This document shows, piece after piece, positions 1 through 7,674 of a stretch of DNA of 64,000 nucleotides (position 1 is its first letter; each line of letters starts with the position of its first letter). The translations under genes were made by a program, and so were the position numbers. Origin of the DNA: Paracoccaceae bacterium (lineage in GTDB: Bacteria > Pseudomonadota > Alphaproteobacteria > Rhodobacterales > Rhodobacteraceae); the NCBI GenBank assembly GCA_028284705.1, contig JANQRE010000001.1, forward strand, positions 1 to 64,000, written 5' to 3'. A model generated the notes under the pieces. It was not told the origin of the DNA. It did not search any database and saw only the letters and a list, made by a program, of their open reading frames with translations.

Positions 1-160
1 GGACTGCACGCTGCCGCTCACCGGCAAAGGCGTGGTCGATCTGATCATCACCAATCTCGGCGTGCTCGAGGTGGCCCATAAGGGCCTGCACATCCTCGAG
101 ACCGCTCCCGGTGTCACCCGCGAGGACATCATCGCCGCAACCGAGGCAAATATTGTCTGA
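1..160 (+). CDS. 3-oxoacid CoA-transferase subunit B, C-terminal part
   Basis: The reading frame enters from the left edge (first full codon at base 2) and stops with TGA at 158-160. The visible 52 residues contain the DCTLPLTGKGVVD and LGVLEV stretches followed by a APGVTREDI tail, which is the characteristic end of the B subunit of SCOT-type CoA transferases (ScoB/PcaJ/AtoA). These enzymes move CoA from succinyl-CoA to a 3-oxoacid. The catalytic Glu lies upstream and outside the window. The natural stop is intact, so the gene is probably functional. Which substrate it uses cannot be told from this piece. Confidence 0.85.
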   Translation, partial: DCTLPLTGKGVVDLIITNLGVLEVAHKGLHILETAPGVTREDIIAATEANIV

Positions 161-275
161 CGTCACCATCGAGAGCGACGGCACCAAAGGGCGCCTCGTT
201 CTCGCCACCGAGGCCGGCACGGCCGAGATGACCTTCTCAGTGCTCTCAACACAGACGACCAGTTGCAAGCCCTGA
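153..275 (+). pseudogene. truncated GNAT-type N-acetyltransferase fragment
   Basis: A frame opening at a TTG that overlaps the CoA-transferase stop reads DVTIESDGTKGRLVLATEAG then TAEMTFS. This matches the start of small YidJ-like GNAT acetyltransferases (pattern KGRYVA...EAEMTYS). Homology stops at about base 240 after MTFS; the remaining codons to TGA at 273-275 are unrelated. The acetyl-CoA binding part is absent, so this is a remnant and not a small gene. The sharp loss of similarity marks a junction between core and accessory DNA. The assignment rests on about 25 residues. Confidence 0.5.
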
Positions 276-543
276 GTGGGAAGTCAGCGCTCAAAGGGCA
301 AGAGTGTTGAATCCACTGCAACTGGTGACCCAGGACCAGTGTCGGGTGGCCTGGGAAGACTTAGAACGGGCATTTGGCCCAAACCGGCATTAGGACTTGG
401 CCGGAAAGGCGACATTGGTTGGCTTAGTCTGCCCCGCACTGCAGTGTGTTCCCCAAAACGGACTGTATTGCTCGTCCAAAGAGCAACAATAAGAGAGCCC
501 AACCCTTACGACAGGGCTCTCGACGCTTTCGATATTGGAGGCA
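276..543. other. no recognisable gene; junk between two gene fragments
   Basis: Short overlapping frames occur on both strands but none has a plausible ribosome site or a recognisable protein pattern. The stretch lies between the broken acetyltransferase and the broken ABM gene and looks like degraded or recombined DNA. Confidence 0.4.
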
Positions 544-915
544 CTTGATCGCTAAGATGTCGAAGTTTCTCACGTTCGCCACGACACCGTCATTCCATCC
601 GCCCTTGACCAACTCGAAGGCCTGCGCATTCAGAAGGCTGGCGACCTGGCCAGCGAAGTGAGCTTCGCGACCCGAGTTGTCAGCGAAGATGTCGTAAATT
701 GCGAAGTTGCTTTCGTCGATCCGAAGGGCCACCCAGAACAAAGTCTCCGGTTCGGTTTCAGCAACGATCGGACCGGCTGCGGTCAATGGAGCTGCCAAGT
801 CGTCCGCTCTGTCCGGTGCAGCCTCAATGGCAATGTAGGTGGCAGTTGTCGCGGTGCAGAGATCAACCGGTGCTTTCGCCGGACGCGTGAGGCCAAAGCC
901 GAAGCAGTAAGACAC
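544..915 (-). pseudogene. antibiotic-biosynthesis-monooxygenase (ABM) domain remnant
   Basis: On the minus strand residues of the type ATYIAIEAAPDRADDLAAPL, ETLFWVALRIDESNFAIYD and GREAHFAG can be read, which is the pattern of small ferredoxin-like ABM/YgiN putative quinol monooxygenases. Homology ends at ...DILAIK (about base 544), after which the frame runs on another 40 codons to 424 through unrelated sequence, so the natural stop has been lost. There is no ATG at the front; the only starter is a GTG at 915 with a poor leader. I take it as a gene fragment whose ends were lost by recombination, although a fused product could in principle be made. Confidence 0.5.
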
Positions 916-1228
916 ACAAGACTAGAGCGCGTTCCAATAAGCCTCGGTCTTGGCGAAACAATAGGTAACCGGAAAATCGCCGCTGCGGTGGAGCCGTTGC
1001 TGCCTTTCATCGATGCTTTGAGCATGTTGGGTCGCAGCCCATCGAAGGACATTTGCTACAGGCGCAAAATCCTACGCCGCGCGAACTCACAGATCGCGGA
1101 CATTACTCAACTATCGCCAATGTCTGCTTCGGAGGCGTGTTGGAGTGTTATGTCATTCAACCCAACTTCGCGTAGAGTTGCTGCTTTGGGGTGCCGGCTT
1201 TTTCTTCTCTGCAGGTTTCATCCAGCGC
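916..1228. other. gene-free stretch
   Basis: About 310 bases between the ABM remnant and the sulfotransferase-glycosyltransferase gene. A plus-strand frame crosses it but its residues show no domain pattern and it overlaps real coding sequence antisense at both ends. I see no terminator or repeat in it. Confidence 0.35.
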
Positions 1229-2887
1229 TCAAAAAACGAATTTTCTGGCAACTTTCGGCATACAACCAAGATACACCGCGTCGCTGACGTATCGCGGTGA
1301 GAATTTCTGTCCGCGCAGGCGCAGATATTCCTCCTGAAACGATTTGAAGGTTGCGGATCCGTCGGAAGATCCCGTCATTGCACCGCCATGAACCTGGTGA
1401 AAACTGCCCTCGCCCAAAAGCTGCACCGGCGTCAAATCCGGAATCGCAGTCAGGCGTTTCAGAAAGTCGTGATTTACGAGACCTCCTCCGGGAGACTGGA
1501 AACCCTCATCATATCCGGCCAGCGATTTGAAGCTGGTTAACGGCAACGCAAGCCAGCTGCATTCACTTGGCAGCCCATTTAGGAATCCACATTCTGACGA
1601 GGGCGCAATTGTTGACACATCGAATAGATTATAGCCTTGGTTTCGCCAGCCAATCGAGGCCAGCAATTCATCCTCGACAGCTTGGCTGTATCCATTCAGC
1701 ACAGATTTACGTTGAATATCTGGCCCCAGTTGCCAAGCCAACGCGCTTACATAGCACGGATGGAAAGCGTTAATCGCAGCCAGCGTCATCTGGATCAAAC
1801 CCGGGCTTGGAATGCGTGCGCCGTCAACAATCAGTGCAATGTAAGGCGCGCGTGCGCACGCTGCCCCGAAATTGACCGCTGCGGCGGGCGAAACCGATTT
1901 AGTTTCATGAAAATGGTACTGGAAATTCAAGCCGTGGCTGCGTACCCAATTAGGATCTAGCCTTTGTGTACCATTTTCGACCGCAATGACCTCGTAGTCG
2001 TTCCGGGTCACTTTGGTCTGATATTGTTCCGAGAGCCCGTAGAGTGTGCGACGTGCTTCGCGCTGCATTTCGTGAAAAATGACTACAATTGAAAGCTTAG
2101 GCTTGTCCGGCTGCTGCGTGTTGGACGCTGCAGGATTTTCAGAAACTTCGGGTCCTCCCGTCGGACCAATAACGGCATGTGACAGTAGTTTCTGATATAG
2201 CGCTTCCGCCTCGGCTGTTGCTCCGTTGGGCGGAGTGCGCCAATCAGGTGTTGCGCTGCGCAAGTCGGGTTCGAAAAACGGCAGCGGGTCTTTGGCGAGA
2301 TGCAAGCCCAAACGTTCCGCGATTGCTCGAACCGCTTCGCGGTAACGCTTCTCGTTCCAGTCGAAGCTTATCAGTGGGATATCTTCGGTCTCGCAAAGGC
2401 GCAACAAACGATGATTATAGGCGCTCCAAAGGTGCAGTGAATCCAACTTGGGTGCCATACCCTTCCGGTTGGACAATGATTTAACCACCGATGACGGATG
2501 GCGTAACGTTGCCACGAGTCGAGCATCGGGCAGTGCCTCGCGCCAGAAGGGGAGCGTTAATAGACAGCGAGGATCCTTAAAACCCCAATCGGCCACACCA
2601 TCAAAATCTGCGATGTAGGCGTCACGTCGCATCCGCAATTCGTCATTCCAATTGAGCGACTTAGGCGGATCATCCCAGCTTCCGCCGTTCAGGGCCAACA
2701 GGTCATCGTTGATCTTTCTCAGAACTTTGCTTTCTTTGTTTCCTTTTTTGTTGTGTGGCGATGCATTCACAACATCCCCTAAGACCAATCCTGCACTCTC
2801 AAGGCTACCCGCGAGGCAACTTGTGCCGCTCCTGTGCATGCCAAGAATGATTATTGGGCCACCTCGAAGGGGACGAGTTCCGATCAT
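1229..2887 (-). CDS. sulfotransferase fused to a GT2-type glycosyltransferase
   Basis: The 552-residue product starts with the PAPS-binding loop GMHRSGTSCLAG (about residues 16-27) and has the second sulfotransferase signature in ATLRHPSSVVKSL (about 127-139). The first 225 residues are therefore a sulfotransferase. After a variable linker, LSIVVIFHEM (about 264) opens a GT2-like domain running to about residue 500. Its usual DxD is replaced by something like VDGARIPSPG, so activity is uncertain. ATG at 2887 follows AAGGA at good spacing. Such fusions would glycosylate and sulfate a surface polysaccharide; the substrate is unknown. It diverges from another sulfotransferase, with about 110 bases between them. 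Confidence 0.8.
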   Translation of the reverse strand: MIGTRPLRGGPIIILGMHRSGTSCLAGSLESAGLVLGDVVNASPHNKKGNKESKVLRKINDDLLALNGGSWDDPPKSLNWNDELRMRRDAYIADFDGVADWGFKDPRCLLTLPFWREALPDARLVATLRHPSSVVKSLSNRKGMAPKLDSLHLWSAYNHRLLRLCETEDIPLISFDWNEKRYREAVRAIAERLGLHLAKDPLPFFEPDLRSATPDWRTPPNGATAEAEALYQKLLSHAVIGPTGGPEVSENPAASNTQQPDKPKLSIVVIFHEMQREARRTLYGLSEQYQTKVTRNDYEVIAVENGTQRLDPNWVRSHGLNFQYHFHETKSVSPAAAVNFGAACARAPYIALIVDGARIPSPGLIQMTLAAINAFHPCYVSALAWQLGPDIQRKSVLNGYSQAVEDELLASIGWRNQGYNLFDVSTIAPSSECGFLNGLPSECSWLALPLTSFKSLAGYDEGFQSPGGGLVNHDFLKRLTAIPDLTPVQLLGEGSFHQVHGGAMTGSSDGSATFKSFQEEYLRLRGQKFSPRYVSDAVYLGCMPKVARKFVF

Positions 2888-2996
2888 TCCAAGTCCTTGT
2901 TTGTTTAGGGTTTCGCAATTCAGTTCCGGCCTGCGAGGTTGTTATGGCCATAACGCGCCCTGTTGTTTACTAGTTGCTCAGGATGGTCTACTCCAA

Positions 2997-3869
2997 ATGT
3001 GTGCTGTGATGCCAAAAGAGTTACTCTCAAAACCGCTGGTGGCGGTAGGCGGTCTTGGTGGCAGCGGAACGCGCGTTGTCGGCTATCTTTTGCAAGAATT
3101 GGGGTTTTACCTAGGACCTGTTCTGAATTCTCAGTTGGATAACATCCTCTTTACCCTACTGTTTAAGCGCAGAGATTGGTTTGCCAGCTTTCCGAGCGAG
3201 GATCAGATAAATCGCACGATCCAGATCTTGGTCACGGTGATGCACCGCGGCGGTGAGGCCGGCTTTGCTGGTCTGGAGCGAGTCGAGAGGAACAACCTCT
3301 TGCACCAGACCAGGGGCTTGGGTGTCGATGAGGAAAAATTTACGCAGATCATATCATGCGCTGCACCCGATATGGCCCAACACACGGCCATCGGGTGGAA
3401 AGAGCCCAATACACATATTTTTCTTCCAGAGTTGTCACATATGTTGCCCAACCTAAAATACATACATGTCATGCGACACGGTCTGGATATGGCCTTAAGC
3501 CGGAATCAGCAGCAACTGGTTAATTGGGGGGCATACTTCGGCATCGCAAATATCGAGAATGATGGCCTTCCAAGCACCCAGCTAAAGTACTGGTTGAAAG
3601 CCAATCACCGCGCAATCGACATTGGCACGATGATGGGTCCAGGGCGCTTTTTTCTACTTAACTATGATCAACTTTGCCAGGAGTTTGATCTTGAGGTGCG
3701 GCGGATCGAAGAGTTTCTTGGCATGTCATTAAACGGAGCGGCGAGGCATAGACTTGCAACACAGATCAGACCTACCTCCGTAGGCCGTTACCGCGACGCA
3801 CCTCAGCACACGTTCTCATCCGAGGAACGTTTGTCTGTCGCTGAGCTGGGTTTTAGTTGTACCGTCTGA
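2997..3869 (+). CDS. sulfotransferase family protein
   Basis: About 290 residues. A glycine-rich loop GGLGGSGTRVVGYLL near the start is the 5'-phosphosulfate loop of PAPS-dependent sulfotransferases, and KYIHVMRHGLDMALSRNQQ is the 3'-phosphate-binding segment. HTAIGWKEPNTHIF resembles the G(F)KdP step of the same fold. ATG at 2997 and ATG at 3009 are both possible starts; AGGA at 2980 fits the first only loosely. It sits head to head with the sulfotransferase-glycosyltransferase fusion, so both probably decorate the same polymer. No transmembrane segment is visible, so it is likely cytoplasmic. Confidence 0.75.
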   Translation: MCAVMPKELLSKPLVAVGGLGGSGTRVVGYLLQELGFYLGPVLNSQLDNILFTLLFKRRDWFASFPSEDQINRTIQILVTVMHRGGEAGFAGLERVERNNLLHQTRGLGVDEEKFTQIISCAAPDMAQHTAIGWKEPNTHIFLPELSHMLPNLKYIHVMRHGLDMALSRNQQQLVNWGAYFGIANIENDGLPSTQLKYWLKANHRAIDIGTMMGPGRFFLLNYDQLCQEFDLEVRRIEEFLGMSLNGAARHRLATQIRPTSVGRYRDAPQHTFSSEERLSVAELGFSCTV

Positions 3870-4283
3870 CTGGCTGACCCAACCCGTACTACAAAAGCCG
3901 AATTCCAGTGACAGTTGGCGCGACGCGCACAATGACTGTGGTCAGAAGTCTGCACATTCTGCCGCTCGCAGCACTGCATTCGCTTCGCAGTTTGGGCTCG
4001 TTGCGGTCATGTGGCAGAGCAGGCAAGCAATTCGCGCGAAACGAATGTCGGCCTCCAGTTCTTCAGCTTAGCTGGTTCGCGACTGCGGAGAAGGTCAGCT
4101 TCCCGCCCGCATTCAAGAACCCAAATATCTGCTTCGGGCTGCAACTGCTCACCCGACAGAAATCGTCTGATGTCAGCAAAGGGCCCGAAGTGTCGAATGC
4201 TGCCCAGTGCACTAATGTCTGGTCTCGGAGACGGAGCAAAAAAGTTGCGGTCAAGTCTGGCTTCGCAAAAGGTTTAGGACGCG
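3870..4283. other. gene-free stretch downstream of the sulfotransferase
   Basis: About 410 bases. Frames are short and mutually overlapping, and codon use is unlike the neighbours. It resembles the degraded non-coding filler common in roseobacter genomes, with no terminator or promoter I can defend. Confidence 0.35.
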
Positions 4284-4358
4284 TGGCGGTCGCGACGGGA
4301 CTCGAACCCGCAACACCCGGATAGACAATCCGGTGCTCTTCCATTGAGCTACGCGACC
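4284..4358 (-). tRNA. tRNA-Asp (GTC), atypical anticodon loop
   Basis: On the minus strand a 75-nt cloverleaf folds with a perfect 7-bp acceptor (GGTCGCG / CGCGACC), D arm GCTC/GAGC, anticodon stem CCGGA/TCCGG, variable loop GTGTT, T arm with TTCGAGT, discriminator G73 and encoded CCA. The anticodon loop is TTGTCTA, so the anticodon is GTC. G73 and GTC fit Asp. The base 3' of the anticodon is T37 and position 38 is A, whereas bacterial tRNA-Asp normally has a purine at 37. It follows a tRNA-Glu gene in the same orientation. Confidence 0.85.
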
Positions 4359-4368
4359 GCAATCTGCT

Positions 4369-4443
4369 TGGTAGGGCGTACGGGATTCGAACCCGTGTTC
4401 TCCGTTAGAAAGACGAATGTCCTAACCGCTAGACGAACGCCCC
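4369..4443 (-). tRNA. tRNA-Glu (TTC), atypical anticodon loop
   Basis: A 75-nt cloverleaf on the minus strand: acceptor GGGGCGT/ACGCCCT with one G-U pair, D arm GTCT/GGAC, anticodon stem TTCGT/ACGGA, loop CTTTCTA with anticodon TTC, T loop TTCGAAT, discriminator A73 and encoded CCA. The D arm TCGTCTAGCGGTTAGGAC is typical of tRNA-Glu. As in the neighbouring tRNA-Asp, position 37 is T and 38 is A, while usual tRNA-Glu has A37 C38. Only ten bases separate the two genes, so they are probably one transcript with Glu first. Confidence 0.85.
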
Positions 4444-4594
4444 AAAGCAGATAAGAGCTTCATACATCTGGTGGGCAGGGTTTGCAAAATAATTATTTAT
4501 AATCAATTACTTAAGGCATATTTTCTCCATTCACTGCCGAAGACGGCAATGTCGGAACAGAACGCTGGTGTCGTATGCGTGAAGATGAAATAAG

Positions 4595-4622
4595 GGAGAC
4601 CGCGCAGTTGTGCGGGGTCTCC
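4595..4622. repeat. strong hairpin in the gene-poor region
   Basis: GGAGACC (4595-4601) pairs with GGTCTCC (4616-4622), continued inward by CGCA/TGCG around a GTTG loop with one mismatch. There is no clear T run on the plus side; the minus side is followed by CTTATTTC. It could be a weak minus-strand terminator or an RNA structure. Confidence 0.45.
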
Positions 4623-4688
4623 TCTGTATCGTCAGGTTCTTCCAACAACTGATTGGACACAGCTTTGATCTCCTTGCATTTTTGAAAC

Positions 4689-4716
4689 AAAAAGGCGGCC
4701 ACCTGATGGTGCCGCC
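4689..4716 (-). terminator. rho-independent terminator on the minus strand
   Basis: Read on the minus strand, a GC-rich hairpin (arms 4694-4703 and 4708-4716 with a four-base loop) is followed directly by TTTTTGTTT. This is a textbook intrinsic terminator. The transcript it ends would come from 4717-4950, where the only gene-like object is a 20-codon frame with a good ribosome site. Confidence 0.65.
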
Positions 4717-4762
4717 CCGACAGAAAGGTTCTCGCGAACCTAAACTTGGAGGATGCGCATCG

Positions 4763-4825
4763 CTAGTCCACGCACCCCGCTAGGGCGTTGGTCCAGGTAT
4801 CTCGTTCTGAAAAACGTGGTTTCAT
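4763..4825 (-). CDS. possible 20-residue small protein or leader peptide
   Basis: Too short for ordinary gene finding. ATG at 4825-4823 is preceded by GGAG at six to seven bases (GGAGCGCACA-ATG) and the frame MKPRFSERDTWTNALAGCVD ends at TAG (4763). A second mini-frame, MRILQV, follows at once, then a small hairpin and the strong terminator at 4689-4716. An AT-rich block upstream could carry a promoter. Together this looks like a short transcript: a small protein or a small RNA. No homologue is known to me. Confidence 0.3.
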   Translation of the reverse strand: MKPRFSERDTWTNALAGCVD

Positions 4826-5047
4826 TGTGCGCTCCAATTTCGCGACCACCTATCAGACAAGCGCTTTGACCGACAAGAAAATTTTTGCGAGACAACCTGT
4901 ACAAAACGGACATTCGATCTAATGCCACGAAGGGGCTGCTTCGTCCGCTTTGCCGCCATTCGTGTTTGGTGCATCATCCGGCAAGGCATCTAGAGCTGAC
5001 CTTTGCTGCGCGTCGCGGCAATGTTTGCTCAGCGCACCATCGCTCTG
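4826..5047. other. gene-free stretch, possible promoter of the small transcript
   Basis: AT-rich between about 4860 and 4920, then GC-rich. On the minus strand TTGTACAG... and CTTGTC... followed by TGATAGG could serve as promoter elements for the short transcript ending at 4689, but no element is convincing. No gene is visible. Confidence 0.25.
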
Positions 5048-5332
5048 TCAGCACGCTGTGAGTTTTCCGCGATCTCTCCTTCCAGTCGCCAGATCACTCA
5101 AAGCATCCTGAACCCTTGCAACATCGTCGTCGCTGGCGATCTCCACCTCCAGCTCGCCCTGAGCCGCATGGATGTTCTTGAAGAACGGATCCTCAAAATA
5201 CATCACCCGCTCGGCAAGAACCGGCATCTGGGCATCAACAACAACGAAGATCTCATCGAGTGGCAACCGCCGCGCTTCGTCCTCGGGGAGAAGCGACCCC
5301 ACCGAGTATGAAAACGAGTTAGAAGCCGCCTG
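5048..5332 (-). pseudogene. remnant of a VirD4/TraG-type coupling protein (C-terminus)
   Basis: The minus-strand frame reads SLLPEDEARRLPLDEIFVVV, then LAERVMYFEDPFFK, which is the end of TraG/VirD4 type IV coupling ATPases (pattern LLTPDEVRRLP...VF...PPIRAKKIRYFRDP). About 90 residues remain of a normally 600-residue protein, and an in-frame TGA closes the frame upstream near 5335. Walker motifs are gone. It is a relic of a conjugative element. Just to its right, on the plus strand (about 5380-5432), PIARLFKVSERTVRRA looks like the helix-turn-helix of a lost resolvase or transposase. Confidence 0.5.
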
Positions 5333-5484
5333 AAATCAACGCACAGCTTCCTTCTTGCAGGCTGCGGAAAACAACCTGACAATGCCGATCGCAAGGCTGT
5401 TCAAGGTGAGCGAACGTACCGTGAGGCGCGCCTGATGGTGAAATGACTCAAACCTGTTCAAATGAACTCTGGCGTTTTGCGACG

Positions 5485-7671
5485 TCAGATTGCGAAACCC
5501 AATCGCGAGGCTTCGGGACGCTGCTCCACGTGCGAAGAATCGAAATCATGACCAGGCCAGTTGTCGGTGGATGTGATCCTCTTGGCTGCAAGTTTGCCTG
5601 CCAGAACTGGTGCTGCCACGCTCGACCCGCTCATGAGAACTTGGGTCCCCGAATACGTACCTGATCCGTAAATCCCGACAAAGTAAGGGCTGCGGTCGGC
5701 AAGTGCGGTTGCGTCTGGACCATCCGATTGAGGAAGTCGAGGTCCCGCTGAGGCATAGGGTGAGGCACCAACGGGCATTTGATCTTGGTCATCGCTTTTT
5801 CCGACCCCTGCCCCGGCGACAAAGACATGCTTGCATTTGCAGGATGCCATCACAGACGCGGTCCGTTTGCCTGTGATTTGAGCCAGACTCGCACTGCCAC
5901 GTGGCACCTCGAAATAGCTTTGCCAAGAGATCAAAGGGTAACTGCCTGGGGCGTCATCGCGTTGGATCATTGCCAGCACCTCGATTGGCGTTTCTGACAT
6001 ATTGGTGATGCGCAGGCGCCAGTTACCAGCAGGCACAGTTCCGTAGCCGGCACGTTGTGTTTTTGTTGGCGCGAGAGCAAGGACTGCGCGCCTGCTCCAA
6101 TCGGACCCACTCGCAGGAGGCCAGCTGCTCCACAGGCCAAGCGGTGGGCCATCTTGTTCGCGCAAGACGCGGCCCTCTGCACTCCTCGCCTCATGTGCGA
6201 TGACGCTCAGAGGCCCAATACCCTTCCGAGGCGCAATGAGATCAACCTTGATATCGGTATTGCCGGGGGCGTCACCTATTGCACGCGCATAGATTTCAAG
6301 GAAACTTGGGGTCTGATCATCAGGAAGCACGACCCAGTCAAGCTCAATAGTTTTGCCATGGTGTAGGGCGCCAGTCGACGCGACAGTTTCTTCGTCTAGG
6401 CCGTCAGTCGACGCGACAGTTTCATCTTCGTAACTATTTCCCATGGGCACGACTAGGGCAGTTGGGCGATCGATGGCGTTGCGGGCGTCCAGCAGACGCT
6501 GCAATGTTGTGTTGAGGCTGTGGCTTCCGTCTTTGGGGCCCGCCGTGAAACCGTAGCTACAATTCATGACCAGCGGCACCGGATCATCCGGCGCGGTGTG
6601 CCCACTGGGCGAGGTATCGTAGCGCTCGTCATTCCAAAGCATCGCCTGCCGCATCGCTGAAATGATGTAGGACGCCACTGTTGACCCTGATGTATCCTGG
6701 GTTGCAAAGGTGGGAACCGTAATCGCGTTTAGGTCAACAACCGACGGGGTTTCCGGCTCTTCATTGGACTGCTGTCCCGCTTCGACAGCTTGGTCAAATG
6801 AACGCAATGCTGTTGCGGCCACATGGGTGCCGTGGCTGGCCTTGAAGGCCAATGGCTGATGTTCCTCCGAAGTCGGATCAAGGGGGCGAAATACGACGTC
6901 CTCAATGAAGGTTACAATGCCACGTCGATAAAGCTCTGCCTCGGTGGAATTGATCCGCTGATCCAAAAGATCTTGGATATTTTCTTGGTTAAGCCGAGCG
7001 CCTTCATACAAAACGCCTTCGACAAATCGTTCCTTGTCCTGAAACCAGATGTTGCGGAAGCGGGTTTTGGCGGTGCGGGTTCCGGGATCAGTGGAGAAGG
7101 CGTCATTGAGAAAAGCGATGCTGTCATCGATGATAGTAAGTTCGACATTCGCGTTTTTCGGGACCGCGCTCGCGCCCTCCGTGACGCCCTCTTGTGTCGC
7201 ACGGTTTCGAACCGCTCGTCCCGCAAAAAGAATGTCAAAGAGGGGGTTCTCCCAGAGGTTATTTTCACGATCAAACAGAGTGTCTTCCTGCGCATAGACG
7301 AGATAAAGTCGCAAATAGGCTGTTTTCTCGAAGAAATCCTCTCCCTCGCTCCCGTTTTCCTGAAACTCCAACCAGTTCATGCTGCGCTGAAAATGCGCCT
7401 TATCGTAGCCGGTCACTACAAAGGGATAATTCGGGTTCGACTTGTTTGCCAGCGGAATACCATCATCCGAATTCCCGAGAAACTCATCCGCAAAGCGCTC
7501 CAAAGCTTCGATCAAAGAGGCGTAAGTGTTATTCTCTGGAAGTATCTCAATAACGACGGGGCAGAGCGCGTCAGTGCTGCGTGTCCCGGCCGAATGGTCG
7601 GCGAGATAGGCCCATGCATGGTACGGGTCGTCGAAACGGACAAGATCCTGTGGCGCGCTCCAATCAGCCAT
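5485..7671 (-). CDS. subtilisin-like (S8) serine protease
   Basis: 728 residues with a complete S8 triad: Asp182/183 in TIIDDSIAFLND, His280 in SHGTHVAATA, Ser684 in MSGSSVAAPVLAG; VVPMGNS supplies the oxyanion Asn. About 175 residues precede the protease core and about 150 residues between the GN motif and the Ser resemble an inserted beta-sandwich (pro-protein-convertase-like). No signal peptide or membrane segment is visible, so it is probably cytoplasmic or needs another route out. A small duplication (ETVAST...ETVAST, bases about 6373-6425) lies mid-protein. It starts three bases after the PAP2 gene stop, so the two are one operon. Substrate unknown. Confidence 0.85.
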   Translation of the reverse strand: MADWSAPQDLVRFDDPYHAWAYLADHSAGTRSTDALCPVVIEILPENNTYASLIEALERFADEFLGNSDDGIPLANKSNPNYPFVVTGYDKAHFQRSMNWLEFQENGSEGEDFFEKTAYLRLYLVYAQEDTLFDRENNLWENPLFDILFAGRAVRNRATQEGVTEGASAVPKNANVELTIIDDSIAFLNDAFSTDPGTRTAKTRFRNIWFQDKERFVEGVLYEGARLNQENIQDLLDQRINSTEAELYRRGIVTFIEDVVFRPLDPTSEEHQPLAFKASHGTHVAATALRSFDQAVEAGQQSNEEPETPSVVDLNAITVPTFATQDTSGSTVASYIISAMRQAMLWNDERYDTSPSGHTAPDDPVPLVMNCSYGFTAGPKDGSHSLNTTLQRLLDARNAIDRPTALVVPMGNSYEDETVASTDGLDEETVASTGALHHGKTIELDWVVLPDDQTPSFLEIYARAIGDAPGNTDIKVDLIAPRKGIGPLSVIAHEARSAEGRVLREQDGPPLGLWSSWPPASGSDWSRRAVLALAPTKTQRAGYGTVPAGNWRLRITNMSETPIEVLAMIQRDDAPGSYPLISWQSYFEVPRGSASLAQITGKRTASVMASCKCKHVFVAGAGVGKSDDQDQMPVGASPYASAGPRLPQSDGPDATALADRSPYFVGIYGSGTYSGTQVLMSGSSVAAPVLAGKLAAKRITSTDNWPGHDFDSSHVEQRPEASRLGFAI

Positions 7672-7674
7672 GGT

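Noticed and set aside
658-1287. 209-codon plus-strand frame
   Set aside because: Overlaps the ABM remnant and the sulfotransferase gene antisense, with no domain pattern.
4063-4362. 99-codon minus-strand frame over tRNA-Asp
   Set aside because: Begins inside the tRNA (EEHRIVYPGVAGSSPVA), the usual false product of a tRNA gene.
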